From: a gamma proteobacterium SCGC AB-629-P17
GTDB lineage: Bacteria; Pseudomonadota; Gammaproteobacteria; PS1; Pseudothioglobaceae
DNA: 46,020 nucleotides
Reading direction: 5' to 3'
Assembly: GCA_000372785.1 (NCBI GenBank)
Contig: KB889758.1
Coordinates: 93,015 to 139,034 of the forward strand
The notes below the pieces were generated by a model. That model saw nothing but the letters and a program-made list of their open reading frames with translations. It was not told where the DNA came from and did no database searches. Shown here one piece after another: positions 17,480-24,841 of the stretch (position 1 is its first letter; every line of letters starts with the position of its first letter). The translations under genes and the position numbers were made by a program.

Positions 17480-19381
17480 ATGCTTTCCAAAACAAAAGTT
17501 CAAGAGATTGCTAATCAAAATATTTTGATTAGTGATTTGCATGATGATGAATTGGCTGAATTTTGTATCATTGCTAACCATATGTATCGTGATGGCAAGC
17601 CCATTGTCAGCGATCAGGACTATGACTTTGTTTTTCTGACAGCGCTTTCTAAGAGGAAGCCCAATCATCCATTTTTGCAGAAACTGGAAAGTGAACATGA
17701 AGGTTTTTCAGAAGAAAAGGTAAAACTTCCCGAAAGGATGTTGTCAACTGATAAAGCTTACTCTTGGAGTGAAATTCAAAAGTGGCTTGAAAGAATTACT
17801 AAATCCGCTGAAGAGATTGATTTGTCATCTAAAGATGTTCTCATAAAAGGCACAGCTAAGCTGGATGGATTTGCAGGTTATGACGATGGTTTTAAGCTAT
17901 TTACTAGAGGTGATGGCAACAAAGGTAGTGACATTAGTAGAGTTTTTGAAAGAGGGCTAGGGGTCTACAATGACACCGAGAGAGGTCAAGGAGCTGGAGA
18001 AATTGTTGTCAAGAGAAGTTATTTCGAGACTCACCTCAACAAGCATTTCGAATATCCCCGAAATTTTCAAGCTAGCCTCATTAAGGAAAAGGAACTAGAC
18101 CAGTTTGCTTTACAAGCGATAGCAGACAAAGCTGCATTATTTGTACCCTTTACTCAATTACCGGAATGGCTGGGGGACATCACAGAATTCACTGACAACT
18201 TTGAAAGTATTGTCAACGAATTAGAAAGTGGAGTTGATTTTGATGTCGATGGCGTCGTTTTTGAGCTTGTCAATGAAGAGCTAAAAACTCATATAGGCTC
18301 TAACCGTAAATTTCATCGTTGGCAAATCGCTTTCAAAGAAAACAAAGAAAAAGCCCAAGTCAAAGTTATCTCAGTTACTGCACAAGTAGGAAGGACAGGA
18401 AAGATTACGCCAGTTGCTGAACTCGAGCCAACACTGCTGAGTGGGGCAACCATATATCGTGCGACTGGTCACCATTACGGTCTCGTTAAAGATCAGGGGC
18501 TAGGTTCTGGTAGTGTAGTGGAATTAACACGTAGCGGTTTGGTAATCCCAAAGATCAATAAAGTTCTAAAACCTGCAGAAGTAGATATACCAACCCAATG
18601 TCCTAGCTGTGGAGCTGAATTGTTTTGGGAGTCTGACTTTTTGATGTGCCTAAATCATGAATCCTGTCACGATCAAATTGTCGGCAAAATGGTCTACTTC
18701 TATAAAGTGCTTGCAAACAATGATGGCTTTGGTCAAGCTACAATACAAAAACTATATAAAAACGGTATTCGCCAAGTGAATGATATTTACGCTTTGGATG
18801 AAGGTAAATTAATGTCAATGGGATTTGGTGAAAAAACGTCCAATAATCTAGTTAACCAGCTAATTAGGTCTCGACAAGAGAGTGTTGAAGATTGGCGCTT
18901 TTTGGCAGCCTTTGGAGTGCAAAGACTTGGAATGGGTAACTGTGAAAACTTACTAAAGCATTACTCTTTGGAACAGGTTTTTGATTTGTCAGTTGAAGAT
19001 ATAGCAAATATTGAAGGCTTTGCAGAATTGACCGCTGAAGTTATTTTTAACGGCTTGGATTCAATTAAACCTCAATATGAGGCTTTGATTTCTGGGGGTT
19101 TTGAATTAGAAAAGACCATACTCGTTAGTCAAACTATTCAACATGACCACCCATTTCAAAATAAAAAAATTGTTTTTACTGGAACAATGAGCCAACCTCG
19201 AGCAGAGTTACAAAAGCAGGCTAAGGCAAACGGCATTGCGGTGAGTTCAAGTGTTAGCTCTAAAACTGACTTTCTAATTATTGGAGAAAATGTTGGTCAA
19301 TCAAAGCTTAAAGCTGCAAAGGTCAACGATGTTGTGATTTTGACTGAAGAGGAATACCTTAATAAACTTAACACAAAATAA
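17480..19381 (+). CDS. Divergent NAD-dependent DNA ligase (LigA family)
   Basis: 633 residues versus ~670 for typical LigA. Family features in order: domain Ia-like KPIVSDQDYD (~45-54), ERMLSTDKAYSW, the adenylation motif AKLDG with its lysine (~130), TRGDGNKGSDIS, FDVDGVVFEL, RWQIAFKE, QVGRTGKITPVAELEP, a four-cysteine zinc finger (CPSCG ... CLNHESC), helix-hairpin-helix repeats and a C-terminal BRCT domain (KKIVFTGTMSQPRAELQKQA). Several segments strongly conserved in housekeeping LigA are altered: the NPRNAAAGSLRQ-type motif is YPRNFQASLI, VRGE is not recognisable, and the RRAGDVIP motif reads LTRSGLVIP. It could be this organism's only ligase or a second, specialised one; the window cannot decide. 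Confidence 0.85.
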   Translation: MLSKTKVQEIANQNILISDLHDDELAEFCIIANHMYRDGKPIVSDQDYDFVFLTALSKRKPNHPFLQKLESEHEGFSEEKVKLPERMLSTDKAYSWSEIQKWLERITKSAEEIDLSSKDVLIKGTAKLDGFAGYDDGFKLFTRGDGNKGSDISRVFERGLGVYNDTERGQGAGEIVVKRSYFETHLNKHFEYPRNFQASLIKEKELDQFALQAIADKAALFVPFTQLPEWLGDITEFTDNFESIVNELESGVDFDVDGVVFELVNEELKTHIGSNRKFHRWQIAFKENKEKAQVKVISVTAQVGRTGKITPVAELEPTLLSGATIYRATGHHYGLVKDQGLGSGSVVELTRSGLVIPKINKVLKPAEVDIPTQCPSCGAELFWESDFLMCLNHESCHDQIVGKMVYFYKVLANNDGFGQATIQKLYKNGIRQVNDIYALDEGKLMSMGFGEKTSNNLVNQLIRSRQESVEDWRFLAAFGVQRLGMGNCENLLKHYSLEQVFDLSVEDIANIEGFAELTAEVIFNGLDSIKPQYEALISGGFELEKTILVSQTIQHDHPFQNKKIVFTGTMSQPRAELQKQAKANGIAVSSSVSSKTDFLIIGENVGQSKLKAAKVNDVVILTEEEYLNKLNTK

Positions 19382-19397
19382 ATAAATCAATTATAAT
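19368..19397 (+). promoter_or_regulatory. Strong sigma-70 promoter for the glnK leader
   Basis: TTAACA (19368-19373) and a perfect TATAAT (19392-19397) are 18 bp apart and straddle the stop codon of the ligase gene. Transcription would start near 19404, giving a leader of about 178 nt before the glnK ATG. Confidence 0.65.
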
Positions 19398-19406
19398 GGT
19401 TCGCAC

Positions 19407-19430
19407 TTAATGACCGACGCTGGTTGTTAA
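19407..19430 (+). promoter_or_regulatory. Leader hairpin with hexanucleotide loop
   Basis: TTAATGACC and GGTTGTTAA pair over 9 bp (two of them G-U) around the loop GACGCT. It would form at the extreme 5' end of the glnK leader RNA, 13 nt before the first terminator hairpin. Loop position 4 is G, as in ANTAR target loops, but position 1 is G where A is expected. Confidence 0.5.
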
Positions 19431-19443
19431 TAAAAGACAATGA

Positions 19444-19481
19444 CGTTTATTTGGGTAATTTCCTAGATAAGCGTTTTTTTT
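19444..19481 (+). terminator. First intrinsic terminator in the glnK leader
   Basis: CGTTTATTTGGG and CCTAGATAAGCG can pair over 12 bp (three G-U), also with a six-base loop (TAATTT), followed directly by eight T. The stem is AU-rich and therefore a weak terminator, which suits a regulated one. Confidence 0.6.
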
Positions 19482-19515
19482 CGTCAGTTTAAAGTTGAGC
19501 TGAACTGGTATAGAG

Positions 19516-19559
19516 GCCTGCTACCTTAGTGTTTTTATAAGGTAGCAGGCTTTTTTTTT
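19516..19559 (+). terminator. Second, strong intrinsic terminator just before glnK
   Basis: A perfect 13-bp stem (GCCTGCTACCTTA / TAAGGTAGCAGGC) with a 9-base loop is followed by nine T and ends 22 bases before the glnK ATG, immediately upstream of its ribosome-binding site (AGGAG at 19570). It either ends ligase-gene transcripts or attenuates glnK-amt. Confidence 0.9.
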
Positions 19560-19581
19560 GTTTTTTTATAGGAGTACTAAC

Positions 19582-19926
19582 ATGAAAATGGTGACAGCAG
19601 TTGTCCAGCCTAAAAGGCTGGATAGCGTTAGACAAGCACTTTCTGAGGTTGGTGTAACTGGCGTTACAGCGACTGAAGTTAAAGGGTTCGGTCGTCAAAA
19701 AGGCCATACTGAGCTTTATCGTGGGTCTGAGTTTGTAGTTGAGTTCTTACCGAAAGTTAAATTAGAAATTGCCATTATTGAGGATCAGGTTGATGAGGTG
19801 ATTGACACCATAGTAACAGCTTGCAAAATCAACGGTGGAAAGATTGGCGACGGTAAGATTTTTGTAACAAATCTAGAACAGGTAGTCCGTATCCGTACGG
19901 GTGAAACCGGTCCAGAAGCAATATAG
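19582..19926 (+). CDS. glnK: PII nitrogen-regulatory protein, GlnK type
   Basis: 114 residues from the ATG at 19582, which has an AGGAG site 7 bases upstream. PII proteins bind ATP/ADP and 2-oxoglutarate and gate AmtB and other nitrogen targets. The T-loop region reads KGFGRQKGHTELYRG then SEF: residue 51, the tyrosine that GlnD uridylylates, is Phe (codon TTT), while residue 49 is Ser as in cyanobacterial PII. The B-loop region before GKIGDGKIFV has two extra residues relative to E. coli GlnB. The C-terminal VRIRTGE signature is intact. amt follows after 9 bases, marking this as the GlnK-AmtB pair. Confidence 0.97.
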   Translation: MKMVTAVVQPKRLDSVRQALSEVGVTGVTATEVKGFGRQKGHTELYRGSEFVVEFLPKVKLEIAIIEDQVDEVIDTIVTACKINGGKIGDGKIFVTNLEQVVRIRTGETGPEAI

Positions 19927-19935
19927 GAGAGGGAT

Positions 19936-21153
19936 ATGGAAAATCAAATATTAGAATTACAATATGCCCTTGACACCTTCTACTTTTTAGTAATGGGTGC
20001 TCTAGTGATGTGGATGGCGGCAGGTTTCTCTATGCTCGAAGCGGGCCTTGTTAGGAGTCGAAATACAGCTGAAATTTTAACTAAAAATATTGGCTTGTTT
20101 GCAATCGCTTGTACGATGTATATGGTCTATGGATACGACTTAATGTATGGTGGTGGATTTTTGCTAGACGGCATTAGTGGCGAGGGTGAAACTTACTCAA
20201 ACGCAGCTGACTTTTACTTTCAGGTAGTGTTTGTGGCAACCGCAATGTCGATTGTCTCTGGAGCGGTAGCTGAACGAATGAAGTTGTTCTCGTTTTTTGT
20301 TTTTGCTGCAATTTTTACTGCCATTATTTATCCTATGGAAGGCTTATGGACCTGGGGTGGCGCAAGCGTTTTTGGTATATATAGCTTGGGCGACGACTTT
20401 GGGTTTCTAGATTTTGCGGGTTCAGGTATCGTTCATATGGCAGGAGCTGCGGCAGCACTTGCAGGCGTTCTTATACTCGGTCCACGCAAAGGAAAGTATG
20501 ACAAAGATGGTAACTCCAAGCCGATGCCTGGTGCAAACCTCCCTTTGGCAACCTTAGGTACATTTATTCTTTGGATGGGATGGTTCGGCTTTAATGGCGG
20601 CTCAGTACTAGCAATGGCCAGCAAAGAAAGTGCCGATGCAGTAGCAATGGTATTTTTAAATACTAATGCAGCAGCAGCTGGAGGTGTAATCGCAGCACTT
20701 CTATTGGCAAAAGCTTGGTTCGGTAAAGCCGACTTAACTATGGCACTGAATGGTGCCTTGGCTGGTCTTGTAGCAATTACCGCGGGTCCAGACACTCCTA
20801 GTGCTCTAGTGGCAACTCTAATTGGTGCTGTGGGTGGTTTGATTGTAGTGTTTTCTATTGTTTGGCTTGATCGCGAACTAAGAATCGATGACCCAGTAGG
20901 CGCAATTTCAGTTCACGGTGTGGTTGGATTGTGGGGACTATTGGCAGTGCCTTTAACTAACAGCAGTGCCTCCTTTTTCGGTCAGCTAGTTGGCGCAGGC
21001 ACCATCTTTGTATGGGTATTTGGCACTTCATTATTACTATGGCTAGCTCTCAAAGCAGCTATGGGTATTCGAGTCTCTGAAGAAGAGGAAGAAGACGGTG
21101 TCGACCTTATCGAGTGCGGTTTAGAAGCCTATCCGGAGTTTGTGTCGAAGTAA
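19936..21153 (+). CDS. amt: Ammonium transporter
   Basis: 405 residues with about 11 membrane helices. Amt proteins conduct ammonium/ammonia across the inner membrane and are blocked by GlnK when nitrogen is sufficient. Family motifs are MWMAAGFSMLEAGLVRSRNT, GSGIVHMAGAAAALAG (first pore histidine), LGTFILWMGWFGFNGGS and ISVHGVVGLWGLLAVP (second pore histidine). Its own start has a GGAGAGGG site. There is no separate cleavable signal peptide as in E. coli AmtB. It is in an operon with glnK; nasT-like follows after a 251-base structured gap. Confidence 0.97.
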   Translation: MENQILELQYALDTFYFLVMGALVMWMAAGFSMLEAGLVRSRNTAEILTKNIGLFAIACTMYMVYGYDLMYGGGFLLDGISGEGETYSNAADFYFQVVFVATAMSIVSGAVAERMKLFSFFVFAAIFTAIIYPMEGLWTWGGASVFGIYSLGDDFGFLDFAGSGIVHMAGAAAALAGVLILGPRKGKYDKDGNSKPMPGANLPLATLGTFILWMGWFGFNGGSVLAMASKESADAVAMVFLNTNAAAAGGVIAALLLAKAWFGKADLTMALNGALAGLVAITAGPDTPSALVATLIGAVGGLIVVFSIVWLDRELRIDDPVGAISVHGVVGLWGLLAVPLTNSSASFFGQLVGAGTIFVWVFGTSLLLWLALKAAMGIRVSEEEEEDGVDLIECGLEAYPEFVSK

Positions 21154-21192
21154 TGAGTACTAGAAGTTATGAACACTAAAAGAAGCGATTTG

Positions 21193-21296
21193 AGGGGGTA
21201 GTGACCTTCATGTGACCTCCTGCCAGTTTGTCCATCATGATTGAACTAGGTAGGAGGCAAACGGCTTAGCTGGCGGCTACTTCTCCTGCCGCCAGC
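21193..21296 (+). promoter_or_regulatory. Structured RNA region with competing pairings between amt and nasT-like
   Basis: This GC-richer stretch in the 251-base gap has four pairing possibilities. A (AGGGGGT, 21193-21199) pairs with B (ACCTCCT, 21215-21221). B extended (CCTCCTGCC, 21216-21224) pairs with C (GGTAGGAGG, 21249-21257), with an inner AGTT/AACT. C also pairs with D (CTCCTGCC, 21283-21290). A final 8-bp hairpin GCTGGCGG / CCGCCAGC (21269-21296) excludes C:D. GTGACCT also occurs twice with an 11-bp period (21201, 21212). No U-tract follows, so it is not a plain terminator. It may be the nasT leader, a small RNA or the amt 3' end. The remaining gap to 21404 is AT-rich and holds only a TTGACA (21313) without a good -10. 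Confidence 0.45.
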
Positions 21297-21404
21297 AAAA
21301 GCTTTATTTGAGTTGACAGTGATCAAATGATAAACAGCAATACATGTTATATATTCAAAAAATAGTATATACAAGCATAATTGCTAATCTGATGAGGTAT
21401 ATTA

Positions 21405-22031
21405 ATGTCTAATGGTAGTATTGATCCTTTTAATGAGGTCACAATGAAACAGTCAGCACTGAAAATTATATTGGTTGATGGAAATATGGGGCGTTCAGCC
21501 ATTCTTCGTCGTGCACTCCAAGATAAAGGGCATGAAGTTATTTGTCGTCTTGATGGAAGCTCTAATCTTGCCAACAGTAATGAAATTACCCATGCAGATG
21601 TGGTTATTGTCAATGCAGATATTCCAGACGAAGCGGTTTTTGCAGACTTGAGAGATGTGAACAAAACCAAGCCCAAACCTATTGTTATGTTTACCGAGAG
21701 CTCTGGAGATAAGATGACAGGAACTGCTATCAAATCAGGCGTCAACGCCTATATTGTTGATGGTCTTGAAGAGAATCGAGTGCAACCCATTATCGATGTT
21801 GCAATAGCCCGTTTTAGGGAGTTTCAGGCACTCAAGGATGAGTTGGATGCAACTCGTAGCCAATTAGCTGAAAGAAAAGCTGTCGAAAAAGCCAAAGGTA
21901 TATTAATGAAGCATAAAAATATCACTGAAGATGAAGCTTACCAGTCTCTTCGCAAGATGGCGATGGACAAAAATAAAAGAATTGCTGATGTTGCTGACGG
22001 TGTTATAAGTGCTTTTGAGTTACTAGATTAA
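21405..22031 (+). CDS. nasT: NasT-like ANTAR-domain antiterminator/response regulator
   Basis: 208 residues. The N-terminal part is a CheY-like receiver (ALKIILVDGNMGRSAILRRA; PIVMFTESSGDKMTGTAIKS; GVNAYIVDG), a short coiled linker follows, and the C-terminal ANTAR RNA-binding domain has ERKAVEKAKGILMKHKNITE and EDEAYQSLRKMAM. ANTAR proteins bind leader RNA hairpins and prevent termination; NasT normally controls nitrate/nitrite assimilation and is held by the nitrate sensor NasS. Here the expected phosphoacceptor Asp is Asn (VVIVNADIP), no nasS is next to it, and its neighbours are glnK-amt. Starts at 21405 and at 21444 both have GAGGT sites; the later one matches typical NasT length better. 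Confidence 0.88.
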   Translation: MSNGSIDPFNEVTMKQSALKIILVDGNMGRSAILRRALQDKGHEVICRLDGSSNLANSNEITHADVVIVNADIPDEAVFADLRDVNKTKPKPIVMFTESSGDKMTGTAIKSGVNAYIVDGLEENRVQPIIDVAIARFREFQALKDELDATRSQLAERKAVEKAKGILMKHKNITEDEAYQSLRKMAMDKNKRIADVADGVISAFELLD

Positions 22032-22033
22032 AT

Positions 22034-22372
22034 TTAGCTACTTTTTTCCTCGTTTGATTTGTTTCGAGCAGCCTTTTCTGTATGGCCTGATATGCCAAAG
22101 CGGCGGATTAGTTCAGTTTCAATTTCTTTAATACTAATATTCTTGTGGCGAAGTAAAACTAAGGTATGAAACCAAAGGTCTGCCACTTCGTGGATGATTT
22201 TGTCTTTACCTTCATCTTTAGTAGCCTTGATCACTTCCGCAGACTCTTCACTGATTTTATCTAATATTTTATCGGTGCCTTGATTGTATAAAGAGGCAAC
22301 ATAAGAGTTATCAGCAGTCTCTGATTTACGTTGCTCTAGTATCTTTTCTAGAGTTGAGAGTATTTCATCCAT
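22034..22372 (-). CDS. hisE: Phosphoribosyl-ATP pyrophosphatase
   Basis: 112 residues from the ATG at 22372, giving MDEILSTLEKILEQRK; a longer in-frame upstream extension lies mostly inside hisI and is not real. HisE hydrolyses phosphoribosyl-ATP to phosphoribosyl-AMP in histidine synthesis. The family core is DKILDKISEESAEVIKATK followed by EVADLWFHTLVLL, the acidic metal-binding helices of MazG-like folds. It overlaps the hisI stop by 8 bp, so the two are translationally coupled; in enterics they are fused as one protein. Confidence 0.95.
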   Translation of the reverse strand: MDEILSTLEKILEQRKSETADNSYVASLYNQGTDKILDKISEESAEVIKATKDEGKDKIIHEVADLWFHTLVLLRHKNISIKEIETELIRRFGISGHTEKAARNKSNEEKSS

Positions 22373-22745
22373 AAATCTTTTTTGGGTCCTTGATAACGTC
22401 AGCAATACTGACCCATTTATCATTATCCAACTTATTAAAAAAACAATTAGCGCGACCAGTATGGCAAGCAATACCACCGTTTTGTTTTACCTTAAGCAAT
22501 ATGACATCATGGTCGCAGTCGGTAAAAATTTCAATTATTTCTTGACTATGACCTGATTCTTCACCTTTAAACCAAAGCTTTTTTCTTGATCTTGAATAGT
22601 AAACCGCCTGCTGAGTTTTTATACTCAGTGATAGCGCTTCTTTGTTCATCCAAGCCATCATTAAAATTTCACCACTTATATGATCTTGAGCTATTGCAGG
22701 CACCATGCCAGTTTCATTGAATTGAATTGTCTCTATAGCGCTCAT
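22365..22745 (-). CDS. hisI: Phosphoribosyl-AMP cyclohydrolase
   Basis: 126 residues. HisI opens the adenine ring of phosphoribosyl-AMP, the step after HisE. Metal-binding motifs are TDCDHDVILLKV and CHTGRANCFF, preceded by VYYSRSRKKLWFKGEESGH and the N-terminal VPAIAQDHISGEILMMAWMN. It is upstream of and overlaps hisE. The rest of the his operon is not in the window. It is divergent from the nuclease gene. Confidence 0.97.
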   Translation of the reverse strand: MSAIETIQFNETGMVPAIAQDHISGEILMMAWMNKEALSLSIKTQQAVYYSRSRKKLWFKGEESGHSQEIIEIFTDCDHDVILLKVKQNGGIACHTGRANCFFNKLDNDKWVSIADVIKDPKKIYG

Positions 22746-22797
22746 TTGATGTACTTTGTTTTATAATGAGGCAATTTTACCGGCCGCTTACATATAG

Positions 22798-23322
22798 ATG
22801 AAACTTTTTATTTTTTGCTTATTCTTTAGTCTCCATAGTTTTATTTTTGCGGGCGAATCAAAGCAACCTCTATTCATTGTCGATGGTGATAGTGTTAATA
22901 TCAATATTGTTCTTTTTCTAGATATAGCTCAAACCCCGACTGAAGAACTAGGTAACAAAGCTAATCTAAAAATGAGAATTGCCGGAATTGATACCCCTGA
23001 AATAAAACAAACTTGTGAAATAGAAGAAGATCAATCGATAGATTGTGGTGTTTTATCAAAAAATTATCTGCAAAAGTTGTTAGAAAGTGAATCAGGCGAT
23101 TTGGTTATTAAACCTATTGGCGTTGATTATTATCATAGGATATTGATAAGATTATTTAAGGGTGAGACTGATATTGGGAAAAAAATGGTTGAAGACGGGA
23201 TGTCGTATTCTTATGACAATACCTATAAGGTTGAAGAGACTTATGCTAAAGAAAATAAGTTAGGGTTTTGGAGTTTTTTCAAACCACCAGTGAATCCAAA
23301 GATCTGGCGAAAGGAGCATTAA
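22798..23322 (+). CDS. Exported thermonuclease-family (SNase-like) nuclease
   Basis: 174 residues with a clear signal peptide (FIFCLFFSLHSFIFAG). The staphylococcal nuclease fold is visible: FIVDGDSVNI (metal Asp), MRIAGIDTPEIKQ (Arg, Asp, Thr and Glu of the active site), YYHRILIRLF (second catalytic Arg) and MVEDGMSYSY. Two cysteines (QTC, DCG) could form a disulfide in the periplasm. All catalytic positions of the family appear present, so it should be an active Ca-dependent nuclease acting outside the cytoplasm, perhaps scavenging nucleic acids; the role is inferred. It ends 7 bases from the convergent prfB. Confidence 0.85.
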   Translation: MKLFIFCLFFSLHSFIFAGESKQPLFIVDGDSVNINIVLFLDIAQTPTEELGNKANLKMRIAGIDTPEIKQTCEIEEDQSIDCGVLSKNYLQKLLESESGDLVIKPIGVDYYHRILIRLFKGETDIGKKMVEDGMSYSYDNTYKVEETYAKENKLGFWSFFKPPVNPKIWRKEH

Positions 23323-23329
23323 AAATATA

Positions 23330-24424
23330 TTACAGGCCTGCTTTCAGACTAGCCTCAATGAATTGATCTAAATTGCCATCAAGAACATCTTGAGTATTAC
23401 TGCTCTCAACTCCAGTTCTTAAGTCTTTAATACGTGACTGGTCAAGCACATAAGAGCGAATTTGATGACCCCAACCAATATCGGACTTTAAATCTTCAAG
23501 ATCTTGTTTTTCACTGTTTCTTTTTTGTATTTCAAGCTCAAAAAGTTTTGATTTTAATTGTTTCATGGCCTGGTCTTTATTGGCATGCTGTGATCTACCA
23601 TCCTGACATTGAACAACTGTTGATGTTGGTAAGTGTGTGATTCTAACCGCTGATTCTGTTTTATTAACGTGCTGTCCACCTGCGCCAGAAGCTCGATAGG
23701 TATCAATACGTAAATCTGCAGGGTTAATATCAATTTCAATATCATCATCTACTTCAGGAGAGACAAATACAGATGAAAATGAGGTATGCCTTTTGCCACT
23801 AGAATTGAATGGTGACTTACGAACCAAGCGATGGATTCCTATTTCACTTCGAAGCCAGCCAAATGCATATTCACCTTCGAAATGAATAGTTGCAGATTTA
23901 ATTCCAGCAACATCACCAGGTGATACTTCCATAAGTTTGACCTTGTATTTATGTTTATCACCCCAACGCAAATACATACGTAATAACATTTCTGCCCAGT
24001 CTTGTGCCTCAGTTCCTCCCGAACCTGATTGAATATCTAAATATGCCGAGTTTTGGTCCATCTCACCACCAAACATGCGCTGAAATTCAAAAGAAGCGAT
24101 TGAAGCCTCTATGTCATTCAAATCATTAACGATGCCATTGACGGCTTCTTCGTCATTCTCTCCTTCTGCCATCTCTAGAAGCTCTTTAGCATCATAAAGA
24201 ACACTTGATGCCTTTGTAAAAGCGTTACAAAAGTTTTCAAGCTTTACCTTTTCTTTACCTAATGATTGTGCTTTATCAGGGTTTGTCCATACTTCAGAAT
24301 TTTCTAGTTCCCGATGTACTTCTTCCAGACGATCTTGTTTTTCTTCTAGTTCTAAGTGTACGGATAAAATATCTAAACGCTCTTGCAGTTCAGATATTTT
24401 TTGATAAGTAGCTGATAGTTCCAT
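23330..24424 (-). CDS. prfB: Peptide chain release factor 2
   Basis: 364 residues in one uninterrupted frame. RF2 reads UAA/UGA and triggers peptide release. The stop-codon recognition tripeptide SPF is in [19 protein letters not shown] and the catalytic GGQ in [37 protein letters not shown] closes the gene. The internal UGA with its frameshift site, which autoregulates RF2 in E. coli and most relatives, is absent: the corresponding region reads straight through ([20 protein letters not shown]). It lies downstream of rpsO but beyond a terminator. Confidence 0.97.
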   Translation of the reverse strand: MELSATYQKISELQERLDILSVHLELEEKQDRLEEVHRELENSEVWTNPDKAQSLGKEKVKLENFCNAFTKASSVLYDAKELLEMAEGENDEEAVNGIVNDLNDIEASIASFEFQRMFGGEMDQNSAYLDIQSGSGGTEAQDWAEMLLRMYLRWGDKHKYKVKLMEVSPGDVAGIKSATIHFEGEYAFGWLRSEIGIHRLVRKSPFNSSGKRHTSFSSVFVSPEVDDDIEIDINPADLRIDTYRASGAGGQHVNKTESAVRITHLPTSTVVQCQDGRSQHANKDQAMKQLKSKLFELEIQKRNSEKQDLEDLKSDIGWGHQIRSYVLDQSRIKDLRTGVESSNTQDVLDGNLDQFIEASLKAGL

Positions 24425-24450
24425 AATTCTATTTTAAAGTGACATGCAAT

Positions 24451-24477
24451 AAAAAAGCCCCAAAAATAGGGGCTTTT
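24451..24477 (-). terminator. Terminator after rpsO (possibly bidirectional)
   Basis: AAAAGCCCC and GGGGCTTTT pair over 9 bp with a 7-base loop between the rpsO stop and the prfB start; T-runs flank it on both strands. Confidence 0.85.
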
Positions 24478-24498
24478 ATTTTTTTCATCCTTGTGCTA

Positions 24499-24759
24499 TT
24501 ATTTTCTTAACCCTAAGCGTGAAATTAAATTGGCATAAGAGTTAATGTCATTACTCTTAACATAAGACAATAATTTTTTACGCTGAGATACTAGTCTCAG
24601 TAGTCCTATTCTTGAGTGATGGTCTTTTTTATGAGTTTTAAAGTGTTCAGTCAGATGTCTAATGCGTGCTGTTAAAAGTGCAATTTGCACATCAGCTGAA
24701 CCAGTGTCACTGGTGTCTTTTTGGTATTCTTTAATAATAGCTTGTGTATCAATTGACAT
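24499..24759 (-). CDS. rpsO: 30S ribosomal protein S15
   Basis: 86 residues (89 in E. coli). S15 binds the central domain of 16S rRNA and starts assembly of the platform. It is recognised by [40 protein letters not shown] and the C-terminal LISRLGLRK. The pnp gene, normally next to rpsO, is absent; a terminator follows at once. Confidence 0.97.
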   Translation of the reverse strand: MSIDTQAIIKEYQKDTSDTGSADVQIALLTARIRHLTEHFKTHKKDHHSRIGLLRLVSQRKKLLSYVKSNDINSYANLISRLGLRK

Positions 24760-24841
24760 TATAAATCGTTATATGTGGCAAAAATTAAGTTGGAAATTAT
24801 ACGCTAATTTCTTTCATTGTACTATTTCTAATAGAATAATT

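Noticed and set aside
19500-19525. Possible sigma-54 promoter before glnK
   Set aside because: TGG and TGC elements occur but the GG-to-GC spacing is 11, not 10, bases, and the segment is inside the terminator stem; the sigma-70 promoter at 19368 is better.
22373-22477. N-terminal hydrophobic extension of hisE
   Set aside because: The extension lies within hisI in another frame; the ATG at 22372 gives the normal HisE start.
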